A DNA stretch of 32,046 bases from a virus: positions 1 to 32,046 of IMG/VR virus record IMGVR_UViG_3300005515_000037. The stretch is one strand, 5' to 3'. Below are positions 7,132 through 12,664 of this stretch, piece by piece. A model generated the notes under the pieces. The model was not told the origin of the DNA, did not search any database, and was given only the letters and a program-made list of their open reading frames with translations. Positions within the stretch are counted from its first letter, which is position 1, and every line of letters starts with the position of its first letter. The position numbers were made by a program, and so were the translations under genes.

Positions 7132-7297
7132 CGGCTCCGCCGGATCGTGGGTCGTCTTCGCCGACGCCCAGACCGGCCAGCTCGACAAGGCCAACGTCGA
7201 CAAGCGGGCCCAGTACGACATCGTCACGGCCTGCGAGAAGCGGGACCGCGAGGCTGAGAAGAAGGTCACCAAGAAGCCTTGGTGGGCGATCTTCTGA
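6953..7297 (+). CDS. o-spanin (Rz1-like outer-membrane lipoprotein)
   Basis: A 114-residue lipoprotein that begins inside the i-spanin gene. SD AAGGA (6943-6947) precedes ATG 6953. The signal has a basic n-region (LERLLRS), a hydrophobic core MLIFITPAFA and the lipobox LSAC, with lipidation expected at C27. The mature part has a proline/alanine-rich stretch (DPTPGAQLPADGS) and a charged end (EAEKKVTKKPWW). It is longer than lambda Rz1. It would bridge to the i-spanin across the periplasm. Its stop overlaps the next start (TGATG). Confidence 0.85.
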   Translation: MRSSPLLERLLRSMLIFITPAFALSACATHIVYNRPASDCSTLVPKSLVDPTPGAQLPADGSAGSWVVFADAQTGQLDKANVDKRAQYDIVTACEKRDREAEKKVTKKPWWAIF

Positions 7298-7488
7298 TGG
7301 ACGAAGCAATCAAGGAACTTCGCGCTCGCCTGACCGTGGTCGAGGACGAGCGGAAGCGCCTGCAGGCTGCGATCCGCGCCCTGCAGAGCGTTTGTCCGCA
7401 CGACTGGAAGGAGACCGGGTACGATCCCCGAGGCTCCTCCACGACCTACTACGAGTGCGCAAAGTGCCGGGCGGAGAAGACGACATGA
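7297..7488 (+). CDS. Small coiled-coil/zinc-ribbon protein
   Basis: A 63-residue protein coupled to the o-spanin stop (TGATG). Residues 3-30 form a charged heptad helix (IKELRARLTVVEDERKRLQ). The C-terminal half carries C33 and H35 (CPHDW) and C54 and C57 (YECAKCRAEK), a short zinc-ribbon arrangement seen in many small phage proteins. Zinc binding is inferred from spacing alone; partner and function are unknown. An upstream in-frame start at 7279 would run into the o-spanin end and has no better RBS. Confidence 0.65.
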   Translation: MDEAIKELRARLTVVEDERKRLQAAIRALQSVCPHDWKETGYDPRGSSTTYYECAKCRAEKTT

Positions 7489-7700
7489 TCCGCTTCGCTG
7501 TAATGATCCCACCTGACCAGGGCGCGTCACCGCAGTGGCTCGGCAACAACCGAGGCCACGATTACCGAACCGGAAAGCCAGGGTACGACCTTACGGACCA
7601 GCGTCACGCCCGGCTCTGGATCATGAAGGCTCATGCGACCCGCGCCGCCCGCGAGAACGGCGGAATCGTCGTGGAGGTGGCGCTGGGGTTCCCAGCGTGA
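7485..7700 (+). CDS. Small protein of unknown function (71 aa), last of the coupled chain
   Basis: ATG 7485 overlaps the zinc-ribbon stop as ATGA. The product is 71 residues (MIRFAVMIPPDQGASPQW at the start, GGIVVEVALGFPA at the end). No family is recognised and there is no membrane helix. It closes the run of overlapping small genes that begins after the polymerase; the 328-base stretch without a protein gene follows its stop. Confidence 0.6.
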   Translation: MIRFAVMIPPDQGASPQWLGNNRGHDYRTGKPGYDLTDQRHARLWIMKAHATRAARENGGIVVEVALGFPA

Positions 7701-7732
7701 CCTCACTCGGCTGGCTCTTGGGGCCAGAAGTC

Positions 7733-7831
7733 GCAGGAGACGGTCGGACAACGACGGGATTCGAACCCGCAACCTCTCGATCTCGGAACCGAGGCTCGAT
7801 CCAGTCGAGCTGCGCGGTCGCCGTCTCCTGC
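7733..7831 (-). repeat. 11-bp perfect inverted repeat flanking the tRNA-like gene
   Basis: GCAGGAGACGG at 7733-7743 is the exact reverse complement of CCGTCTCCTGC at 7821-7831. The arms lie just outside the predicted tRNA-like body (7746-7819), so in a minus-strand transcript the leader would pair with the trailer. This would clamp the cloverleaf inside a long stem, leaving only a few unpaired bases between clamp and acceptor stem. Confidence 0.85.
7746..7819 (-). tRNA. tRNA-like gene, possible tRNA-Arg(CCG), degenerate anticodon arm
   Basis: Read on the minus strand, the region gives a T arm GCGGG-TTCGAAT-CCCGT, a D arm GCTC-GACTGGATC-GAGC with the GG pair, and an acceptor GACCGCG/CGTTGTC with one mismatch and one G-U. 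The discriminator is C and no CCA is encoded. The anticodon arm is odd. The best stem, CTCGG/TCGAG, leaves an eight-base loop TTCCGAGA and no base 26; anticodon CCG (Arg) follows if TT are positions 32-33. Forcing a seven-base loop gives CGA but breaks the stem and lacks U33. It may be a working phage tRNA, a decaying one, or a tRNA-mimicking RNA. Confidence 0.55.
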
Positions 7832-7841
7832 AGACGAGCGG

Positions 7842-7870
7842 GTTATACGGACGATTCACGCCTCCGTCAA
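7842..7870 (-). promoter_or_regulatory. Sigma70-type promoter for the tRNA-like gene
   Basis: On the minus strand, TTGACG (7865-7870) and TATAAC (7842-7847) are separated by exactly 17 bases, each differing from consensus at one position. Transcription would begin near 7835, about 16 bases before the tRNA-like body and just outside the clamp repeat. It is the best host-type promoter I find in the window, and it points against all the flanking protein genes. Confidence 0.75.
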
Positions 7871-7894
7871 GAACTCGTGTAGTCACTTCGTCTA

Positions 7895-7934
7895 TTTCAA
7901 CCAAATGTTGAAACAATTTCAACTTCTGGTTGAA
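7895..7934. promoter_or_regulatory. Two tandem operator-like palindromes TTCAAC-N5-GTTGAA
   Basis: TTCAAC-N5-GTTGAA occurs at 7896-7912 (extended by one pair to 7895-7913) and again at 7918-7934. The six-base arms are identical in the two copies and the five-base centres differ. The centres are 22 bp apart, about two helical turns, which suits cooperative binding of a dimeric regulator. They lie 25-64 bp upstream of the minus-strand promoter and about 100 bp before the lipoprotein gene. A single half-site-like TTCAAC recurs at 8012-8017. No known regulator is identified. Confidence 0.65.
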
Positions 7935-7936
7935 CT

Positions 7937-7989
7937 ATATCCGGCTTTATTCCGGGTATTAACTTTATACCCGGCTTTATTCCGGATAT
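7937..7989. repeat. 53-bp nested palindrome array with 15-bp period
   Basis: Four 8-bp arms alternate with 7-bp spacers: ATATCCGG (7937-7944), CCGGGTAT (7952-7959), ATACCCGG (7967-7974), CCGGATAT (7982-7989). The outer two are perfect reverse complements, as are the inner two, and every arm contains CCGG, so several alternative hairpins are possible. Spacers one and three are identical (CTTTATT); the middle one is TAACTTT. It can also be read as two 30-bp imperfect direct repeats starting at 7937 and 7967. It may be a binding array, a replication origin element or a structured leader of the lipoprotein gene. Confidence 0.8.
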
Positions 7990-8028
7990 TAAACACTACA
8001 AACAATAGATATTCAACTGGAGCAAATC

Positions 8029-8253
8029 ATGAATCGTATCCTGATTGCGGCCACCTTGGCCGTCTCGACCCTCCTCAGCGCGTGCGGCGAGACCCTGCAG
8101 GACCAGTGCGCCAACGCCAAGAACCCCACCGAGTGCGTCCAGGTTGGGCAGGTGCCCGACGCCGCTGGTTACCTCCTCGCCGTCCTCGGCGGCGTGGGGG
8201 CGGCTCTTATCGGACTGGCGATCCTCGCCTGGGTCATCGACAGCACCGATTGA
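8029..8253 (+). CDS. Small lipoprotein with C-terminal membrane helix
   Basis: A 74-residue protein with SD GGAG (8019-8022) and ATG 8029. The signal peptide ILIAATLAVSTLLSAC ends in a lipobox LSAC with lipidation expected at C19. The short mature part has three more cysteines/charged patches (DQCANAKNPTECVQ), then a hydrophobic helix at about residues 47-69 (YLLAVLGGVGAALIGLAI). A lipid anchor plus a membrane helix is unusual. A second o-spanin, an envelope-altering or superinfection-exclusion protein are possible; none is shown. It follows the palindromic island and its stop overlaps the exonuclease start (TTGA). Confidence 0.72.
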   Translation: MNRILIAATLAVSTLLSACGETLQDQCANAKNPTECVQVGQVPDAAGYLLAVLGGVGAALIGLAILAWVIDSTD

Positions 8254-9083
8254 GCCGCACGCTTCTCATCGACGCCGACATCATCGCCTATCGGGCATCG
8301 GCGTCGAACGAGCAGCGGATCGACTGGGGCGACGGCGTTCAATCTTGCGCGGCTGACTTCGACGCCGCCAAGAAGCACGCCCGAGAACAGATCGACGCGC
8401 TCGTTTCCGACCTGTCCGCCACAGACTTCATCGTCTGCCTGTCGGACGACTTCAGCAACTTCCGGAAGGATTTCTACCCGGCCTACAAGGGCAACCGGGC
8501 CGACACCGTCCGACCTGAACACCTCTACGACGTGAAGGAGTGGCTTCAGGCCACCTATCCGACCCAGCTCCGGGCCCGCCTGGAGGCCGACGACGTGATG
8601 GGCATCCTGTCCACCGAACCCCACGCGGGGGACCGCATCATCGTCTCGCAGGACAAGGACATGCAGACTGTCCCCGGCCTGCTGTTCAACCCGAACCGGG
8701 ACAAGAAAGTCCGCACGATCGAGCCCGAGGCTGCGGAGCGCTTCATGCTCTGGCAGGCCATCTGCGGTGACCAGACCGACGGCTACCCTGGGTGCCCCGG
8801 CGCGGGCCCGAAGGCTGCGGACGAAGTCCTCGACCACCGATACTGGTTCCAGTGGGCCCGCGAGTTCAAGCGCGGGCCGCGCAAGGGCCAGATCGTGATG
8901 GAGTGGGATCACCGCGACGACGGCGACGAGACCCGCTGGCAGCGGATCGTGGCGCTCTACGAGAAGTCAGGCCTGACCGAGGACGACGCGGTCGTTCAGG
9001 TCAACCTCGCCCGCATCCTGAAGCACTCCGACATGGACGGCTCGCGGATCAGGCGTTGGACTCCTGCCGCGCTCGGCGGCTGA
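8250..9083 (+). CDS. 5'-3' exonuclease (T7 gp6-like, FEN/PIN fold)
   Basis: A 277-residue match to T7 gp6 (300 aa), which degrades host DNA, removes RNA primers and acts in recombination. Metal-binding acids are visible at D8 and D10 (LLIDADIIAYRA), in LEADDVMG, in VSQDKDM and in GDQTDGYPGCPG. YPAYKGNRAD matches the T7 YKANR region, and the C-terminal LARILKHSDMD matches its MARILRFNEY. The start is TTG 8250, overlapping the lipoprotein TGA, because it places the DAD motif at residue 8. The frame stays open far upstream through the non-coding island, but that part does not look like protein. Confidence 0.95.
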   Translation: MSRTLLIDADIIAYRASASNEQRIDWGDGVQSCAADFDAAKKHAREQIDALVSDLSATDFIVCLSDDFSNFRKDFYPAYKGNRADTVRPEHLYDVKEWLQATYPTQLRARLEADDVMGILSTEPHAGDRIIVSQDKDMQTVPGLLFNPNRDKKVRTIEPEAAERFMLWQAICGDQTDGYPGCPGAGPKAADEVLDHRYWFQWAREFKRGPRKGQIVMEWDHRDDGDETRWQRIVALYEKSGLTEDDAVVQVNLARILKHSDMDGSRIRRWTPAALGG

Positions 9084-9318
9084 GCCGCGCGGCGTCTACG
9101 GCGTACCATAGTGCGGTCGGAAGGCCGTACAGGAGGTAGCCTGACCACACGAACGGGCCGCCGTCGGCTGCCCCGAAGCCGTACAGCGTACCGGCCACAA
9201 CCAGTGCGCCACCATGAGAGATGGTCAGCCTTTCCGGGCTGGTCATCTTTCTGGTCGCCCAGAGGCCCAGCCTCGTCAGCAAGAACGAGCCGATCAGCGC
9301 CCCAACGATTTCCCCCAT
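9049..9318 (-). CDS. Antisense small membrane protein (three helices), moron-like
   Basis: The only protein gene on the minus strand that I support. ATG at 9316-9318 has a strong SD (GGGAGG) five bases upstream, and the 89-residue product has convincing membrane helices at residues 3-20 (EIVGALIGSFLLTRLGLW), 35-50 (HGGALVVAGTLYGFGA) and 54-74 (GPFVWSGYLLYGLPTALWYAV) with a basic tail RLSRRARQ. No plus-strand gene competes between 9084 and 9318. Its last 35 bases overlap the 3' end of the exonuclease gene tail to tail. No convincing promoter is seen upstream on its strand. The family is not recognised; an envelope-protective or host-modifying moron is inference. Confidence 0.75.
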   Translation of the reverse strand: MGEIVGALIGSFLLTRLGLWATRKMTSPERLTISHGGALVVAGTLYGFGAADGGPFVWSGYLLYGLPTALWYAVDAARLSRRARQESNA

Positions 9319-9424
9319 GCGTGCCTCCCAGTCGAAGGGGCCAATTAGTCAGGACTCTTGGAGCAGGGAAACCTTTTTTCAGGGTTACCTGACGGAGATC
9401 CTCTGCACCTCCTTTGGTTCCTTC
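9319..9424. other. Intergenic segment between the antisense gene and the terminator
   Basis: It contains a 6-bp inverted repeat GTCAGG (9349-9354)/CCTGAC (9387-9392 region) and two near-identical ten-mers, AGGGAAACCT (9365-9374) and AGGGTTACCT (9381-9390), split by a T run. A plus-strand stretch AATTAGTCAGGACTCTTGGAG (9343 onward) loosely recalls single-subunit phage polymerase promoters but has no second copy that I can find. No gene is supported. Confidence 0.5.
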
Positions 9425-9477
9425 AGGGGCCGCTCGCTGAACGCCCCGCGCGTCGGCTTGAGCGGCCCCTATTTTTT
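9425..9477 (+). terminator. Rho-independent terminator before the virion genes
   Basis: A perfect 11-bp stem (AGGGGCCGCTC 9425-9435 with 9460-9470) with a 24-base loop is followed by A and TTTTTT (9472-9477). No T run exists in the opposite direction, so it works on the plus strand. It separates the replication block from the structural genes. GGAG for the next gene starts three bases after the T run. Confidence 0.88.
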
Positions 9478-9496
9478 CGCGGAGCGCCACCCCTTC

Positions 9497-9688
9497 ATGA
9501 AATTCCCAGACTCAGCCGTCGCGCTGGTCGACGAGCTGAACCGTCTGGTCCCCGAGCGGGTGCCGGAAGCCGGGGAAAGCATGGAGTCGATCCAGCGGCA
9601 GGCGGGCAAGCGTGAGCTTGTCCTGTTCCTCAATCATTGGCGGGACGCAGCTAAGCGCGATGTCGTCCGCAAGGAGCGGCGGCGCTGA
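9497..9688 (+). CDS. Small acidic/basic helical protein preceding portal operon (63 aa)
   Basis: A 63-residue product with SD GGAG at 9481-9484, twelve bases before ATG 9497. It starts FPDSAVALVDELNRLVPERV and ends with LFLNHWRDAAKRDVVRKERRR (last residues basic). Similar short proteins with an FLxxWR segment occur just before the portal gene in several podoviruses, but their role is not known to me. Its stop overlaps the next ATG (TGATG), coupling it to the virion operon. An upstream extension of the frame runs through the terminator and is rejected. Confidence 0.65.
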   Translation: MKFPDSAVALVDELNRLVPERVPEAGESMESIQRQAGKRELVLFLNHWRDAAKRDVVRKERRR

Positions 9689-10002
9689 TGTGCATCGTCA
9701 AGACCCCCAAAGTTTCCACGACGGACGCGACGGCGAAGACGCCTGACCCCGCCATCATCCGCAACCCGTACCTCGACGGCGTTGATCCAGTTACCAAGGC
9801 TCTGCGCAAGGGCCGCTCCAGCCTGCGCATCGAGCGCGCGGGGAGTGGGGCCGCTTCGGTGGCTCCCCCCGCGACCGCTCCGACACCTTATACCTTCGGC
9901 GCGGCGCTGCCTCCTGTGCAGCCCGTCATCCAGAAGATCACGCCCGTTGGGGGCGGGGGTGTCGGCTCGGGCGGTCGGATCAGTAAGTCGACGGCCTACT
10001 AA
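9688..10002 (+). CDS. Virion-assembly-associated small protein (T7 gp6.7/7.3 position)
   Basis: A 104-residue protein starting MCIVKTPKV, a podovirus-style N-terminus, with GRSSLRIERAGSG in the middle and a proline/glycine-rich second half (PPATAPTPYTFGAALPP, GGGGVGSGG). By position just before the portal gene and by the RSSLRI-GSG element, it resembles the small virion/tail assembly proteins encoded there in T7-like phages (gp6.7, gp7.3). The similarity is weak and low-complexity, so the role is inferred. Confidence 0.6.
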   Translation: MCIVKTPKVSTTDATAKTPDPAIIRNPYLDGVDPVTKALRKGRSSLRIERAGSGAASVAPPATAPTPYTFGAALPPVQPVIQKITPVGGGGVGSGGRISKSTAY

Positions 10003-10011
10003 GGGACCTCA

Positions 10012-11586
10012 GTGGCCTCCACAGATACGAAGCTGGAGCCCGTCGCCAAGGCGCGGTACACCCAGCTCTCGACCTCGCGCCAAACGGCGCTGGAGCGTGC
10101 GCGCTCCAACTCTGCCCTGACGATCCCCGGCCTAATTCCCGAGGACGGTCAGGACTCCAACAGCACCTTCTCGCAGCCCTACCAGTCCCTCGGGGCCCGC
10201 TGCGTGAACAACCTCGCTGCTTGGCTTCTCGTCACCCTGTTCCCACCCGACCAGCACTTCGCGCGTCTCTCGATCCACGAGGACACCGCGCGCGAGCTTG
10301 GGGAGAACCTCTCGGGCGCTGAAGAAGCGCTCAACCGGATCAGCGCCAAGGCGCACCTCCTAGTCGAGACCTCGGCTTCCCGCCCGGTCTTCATGGAGGC
10401 GCTTCGCCATCTGGTCGTCGCAGGCAATGCCCTGGTCTACTTCCCGCTCGACGGCGGGCCTCCCCGGATGTTCCGGATGGACCAATACGTCGTCCTGCGG
10501 GACGAGCGCGGCGGCCTGATCGAAGGGGTCATCAAGGAGCGGGTCTACCCCTCCGCCCTCGCCGAGGATGTTCGCGCGGCCTGCAAGGTCGAGGTCGAGC
10601 CCGGCAAGGAGAACGAGAAGCTCGTCGACCTGTACACGCACATCAAGCGCAACGGCGACGACACGGTCCACTATCAGGAAATCAACGGCATCATCGTGCC
10701 CGGTTCCGAGGGCAAGGCTCCTCGGGAAAGCGCGGGCTGGATGGCGTTGCGCTGGCAGGCGATCCCCGGCTCCGATTGGGGACGCGCGCATGTCTCCGAG
10801 TACGTCGGCGACCTGATGTCCCTGGAGGACCTCTCCAAGGCGATCATCCAGTTCGCTGCGGTGGCCTCACGGATCGTCAATATCGTCGACCCCAATGCGA
10901 TGATCGACATCGAAGAGCTCAATGCTGCGGAGACCGGCGATTACGTCACCGGCTACGTCGACAAGATCAAGGCGCTGCAGCTCGACAAGAGCATGGACTT
11001 CTCGGTCGCCAACACCGTGGCCGACCGGCTTGAGATGCGCCTGTCGCATGCCTTCATGCTCCAATCGGGCACCGTTCGGAACGCCGAGCGCGTCACTGCC
11101 GAGGAAATTCGGGCAATGGCGCAGGAGCTGGAGAACGTCCTCGGTGGCGTCTACACCGTCCTCTCGGCGGAGTTCCAGCTCCCCTTGATCCGCCGCATCC
11201 TCTACATCCTGATCCGCAACGGCGAAGCGCCGGAGCTGCCCAAGACGGTCCAGCCGACCGTCGTCACGGGCTTCGAGGCAATGGGCCGCAACGCGGCTGC
11301 CAACAAGCTGAAGATGTGGATGGCGGAGATGTCGGCAGCCTTCGGGCCCGCCGTCATCGCGCAGATCACGGACCCCTCCGAGGTCGGTAAGCGCTTCGCT
11401 TCCGCCTTCGGGATCGAGGACGTGGGCTCGCTTATCAAGGGTGCCGATCAGGTCGCCCAGGAGAGGCAGGCCGAGATGGCGAACCAAGCCGCCCAGGCCG
11501 CTGCCCCGCAGATCGCCAAGGGCGTCGCCGACAGCATGAACCAACCCCAGGCCGCCCCGGAGCAGGGCGCGGTCCCACCCATGTAA
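10012..11586 (+). CDS. Portal / head-tail connector protein (T7 gp8-like)
   Basis: Forms the dodecameric ring through which DNA enters the procapsid and to which the tail attaches. The 524 aa (T7: 536) align throughout: ALTIPGLIPEDG, QSLGARCVNNLAAWL, RHLVVAGNALVYFP, YVGDLMSLEDLSKAI, ETGDYVTG, RLSHAFMLQSG, ERVTAEEIRAMAQELE and LGGVYTVLSAEFQLPL all have direct T7 counterparts. The C-terminus is alanine/glutamine-rich. GTG 10012 is preceded by AAGGGA at 10001-10006 and no ATG near it gives a complete N-terminus. Confidence 0.97.
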   Translation: MASTDTKLEPVAKARYTQLSTSRQTALERARSNSALTIPGLIPEDGQDSNSTFSQPYQSLGARCVNNLAAWLLVTLFPPDQHFARLSIHEDTARELGENLSGAEEALNRISAKAHLLVETSASRPVFMEALRHLVVAGNALVYFPLDGGPPRMFRMDQYVVLRDERGGLIEGVIKERVYPSALAEDVRAACKVEVEPGKENEKLVDLYTHIKRNGDDTVHYQEINGIIVPGSEGKAPRESAGWMALRWQAIPGSDWGRAHVSEYVGDLMSLEDLSKAIIQFAAVASRIVNIVDPNAMIDIEELNAAETGDYVTGYVDKIKALQLDKSMDFSVANTVADRLEMRLSHAFMLQSGTVRNAERVTAEEIRAMAQELENVLGGVYTVLSAEFQLPLIRRILYILIRNGEAPELPKTVQPTVVTGFEAMGRNAAANKLKMWMAEMSAAFGPAVIAQITDPSEVGKRFASAFGIEDVGSLIKGADQVAQERQAEMANQAAQAAAPQIAKGVADSMNQPQAAPEQGAVPPM

Positions 11587-11595
11587 GGAGCCGCA

Positions 11596-11778
11596 ATGGC
11601 TGACACGAAGACCCCGAAGGCAGCCCCGGCGGCTGCCCCTGCGACCACGAGCATGACCGTCGAACACGCCAAGTTCGAGCTGGTCGACAACACTGCCGCT
11701 CCGGCGGTGGTCGAGACTCCGCCCTCGGAGGAGACCGTCGAGCTGCTCGCCGGGTTCTCGCAGGTGAACTACCTCTAA
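11596..11778 (+). CDS. Small alanine/proline-rich protein between portal and scaffold (60 aa)
   Basis: ATG 11596 has an excellent SD (AAGGAG, six-base spacer). The 60-residue product begins with a low-complexity ADTKTPKAAPAAAPATT stretch and ends in VELLAGFSQVNYL. It is not recognised. The acidic, A/P-rich composition resembles the N-terminus of the following scaffold protein, so an assembly-related role or an origin by partial duplication is possible but unproven. The scaffold start follows its stop by one base. Confidence 0.65.
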   Translation: MADTKTPKAAPAAAPATTSMTVEHAKFELVDNTAAPAVVETPPSEETVELLAGFSQVNYL

Positions 11779-11779
11779 C

Positions 11780-12664
11780 ATGACGACCCCCGCAGAGACC
11801 CCGGCGACCGAAACCACGGAGACGCCGGGTCTCTCCCCCGCTGAGCAGACCTCAGTCGAGGTCGGCCAGCGCGGCCTGTCGGAACCGACGGGCGTCAACG
11901 AGCTGAAGCCGGAAGGCCCGCAGCGGCCCGACTGGTGCCCGGAGCAGTTCTGGAAGGACGGCAAGGCGGACACCGAAGGCCTCGCCAAGAGCTACGCCGA
12001 GCTGCGGACCAAGATGGACACCGCGCCGAAGGCCCCCGAGACCCCCGCCGAGACCCCGAAGGTCGACGCGAACGGCAAGATCGAGAAGCCGAAGGTCGAC
12101 GAAGCTCCGGCTGCCGCGCCCCTCGCGAGCGCGATGGAGAAGGCTCGCACCGAATATGCTTCGGGGCAGGCTGTCTCGGACGAGACCGTCGCCGAGCTGG
12201 AGAAGGCTGGCATCCCGAAGGAAATCTTCGCGGTCTACCTTCAGGGCCTCGACGCCCTCTCGAAGCAGACGATGGGCGAAATCCACTCGTTCGCGGGTGG
12301 CGCTGACCAGTACAACGCGATGGCGACCTGGGCTGCCTCGGCTCTGACCGAGAAGGAACTTGAGGCCTACAACGAGGCGCTCGACAACCCGACGCTGCGC
12401 GAGACCGCCGTGCGTGGTCTCTACGCCCGCTATGCGGAGAAGCGTCCGTCCGAGGGCAACCTCCTGACCCCGGCTGGCACCCCGTCCGCTGCCGGCGACG
12501 TCTACACGTCACGCGATCAGCTCGTCGCGGATCAGAAGGACCCGCGCTACGCGAAGGACCCGGCGTTCCGCCAGTCGGTCATCGAGAAGCTCCAGCGCTC
12601 GCAGCGCGGCGGCTTCCAGATCGTCCAGCGGTCGGCCTTCGAGCGGCAGATCATCACCCACTAA
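11780..12664 (+). CDS. Capsid assembly scaffolding protein (T7 gp9-like)
   Basis: A 294-residue acidic protein (T7 gp9: 307) lying between portal and capsid genes as in T7. It has an intrinsically disordered, T/P/E-rich N-terminus, a WCPEQFWKDGKADTEGLAKSYAEL segment typical of podovirus scaffolds (first part WCPEQFWKDGKAD), an acidic middle and a basic helical C-terminus (FRQSVIEKLQRSQRGGFQ), the part that binds capsid in related systems. It directs procapsid assembly and is then lost. The RBS is weak, so translation is probably coupled to the small gene just upstream. Confidence 0.9.
   Translation: MTTPAETPATETTETPGLSPAEQTSVEVGQRGLSEPTGVNELKPEGPQRPDWCPEQFWKDGKADTEGLAKSYAELRTKMDTAPKAPETPAETPKVDANGKIEKPKVDEAPAAAPLASAMEKARTEYASGQAVSDETVAELEKAGIPKEIFAVYLQGLDALSKQTMGEIHSFAGGADQYNAMATWAASALTEKELEAYNEALDNPTLRETAVRGLYARYAEKRPSEGNLLTPAGTPSAAGDVYTSRDQLVADQKDPRYAKDPAFRQSVIEKLQRSQRGGFQIVQRSAFERQIITH

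Larger units (their letters stand above)
7701..8028. other. 328-bp region without a protein gene: tRNA-like gene plus AT-rich palindromic island
   Basis: This is the longest stretch in the window with no credible protein gene. The left half (to about 7870) is GC-rich and holds a minus-strand tRNA-like gene, its flanking inverted repeat and a sigma70-type promoter. The right half (about 7885-8018) is strikingly AT-rich against the GC-rich genome and holds four inverted-repeat elements, described separately. A short hairpin (CTGGC/GCCAG on the minus strand, 7711-7727) lies left of the tRNA-like gene, without a T run. Confidence 0.85.

Noticed and set aside
7733-7831. Phage attachment site (attP) within a tRNA gene
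   Set aside because: No integrase, excisionase or repressor is seen in the window, the genome is of a lytic type, and the full cloverleaf with its own promoter is present rather than a 3' fragment.
7535-7911. Plus-strand reading frames across the tRNA-like gene, with peptides such as GFEPATS and TRNLS
   Set aside because: These are the well-known spurious translations of the antisense strand of tRNA T arms (GATTCGAACC). They have no ribosome binding site and run into the promoter and island.
7905-8249. N-terminal extension of the exonuclease frame through the AT-rich island
   Set aside because: The extension translates palindromes and the lipoprotein gene in another frame and has no homology to gp6. 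TTG 8250, coupled to the lipoprotein stop, places the DAD motif correctly.
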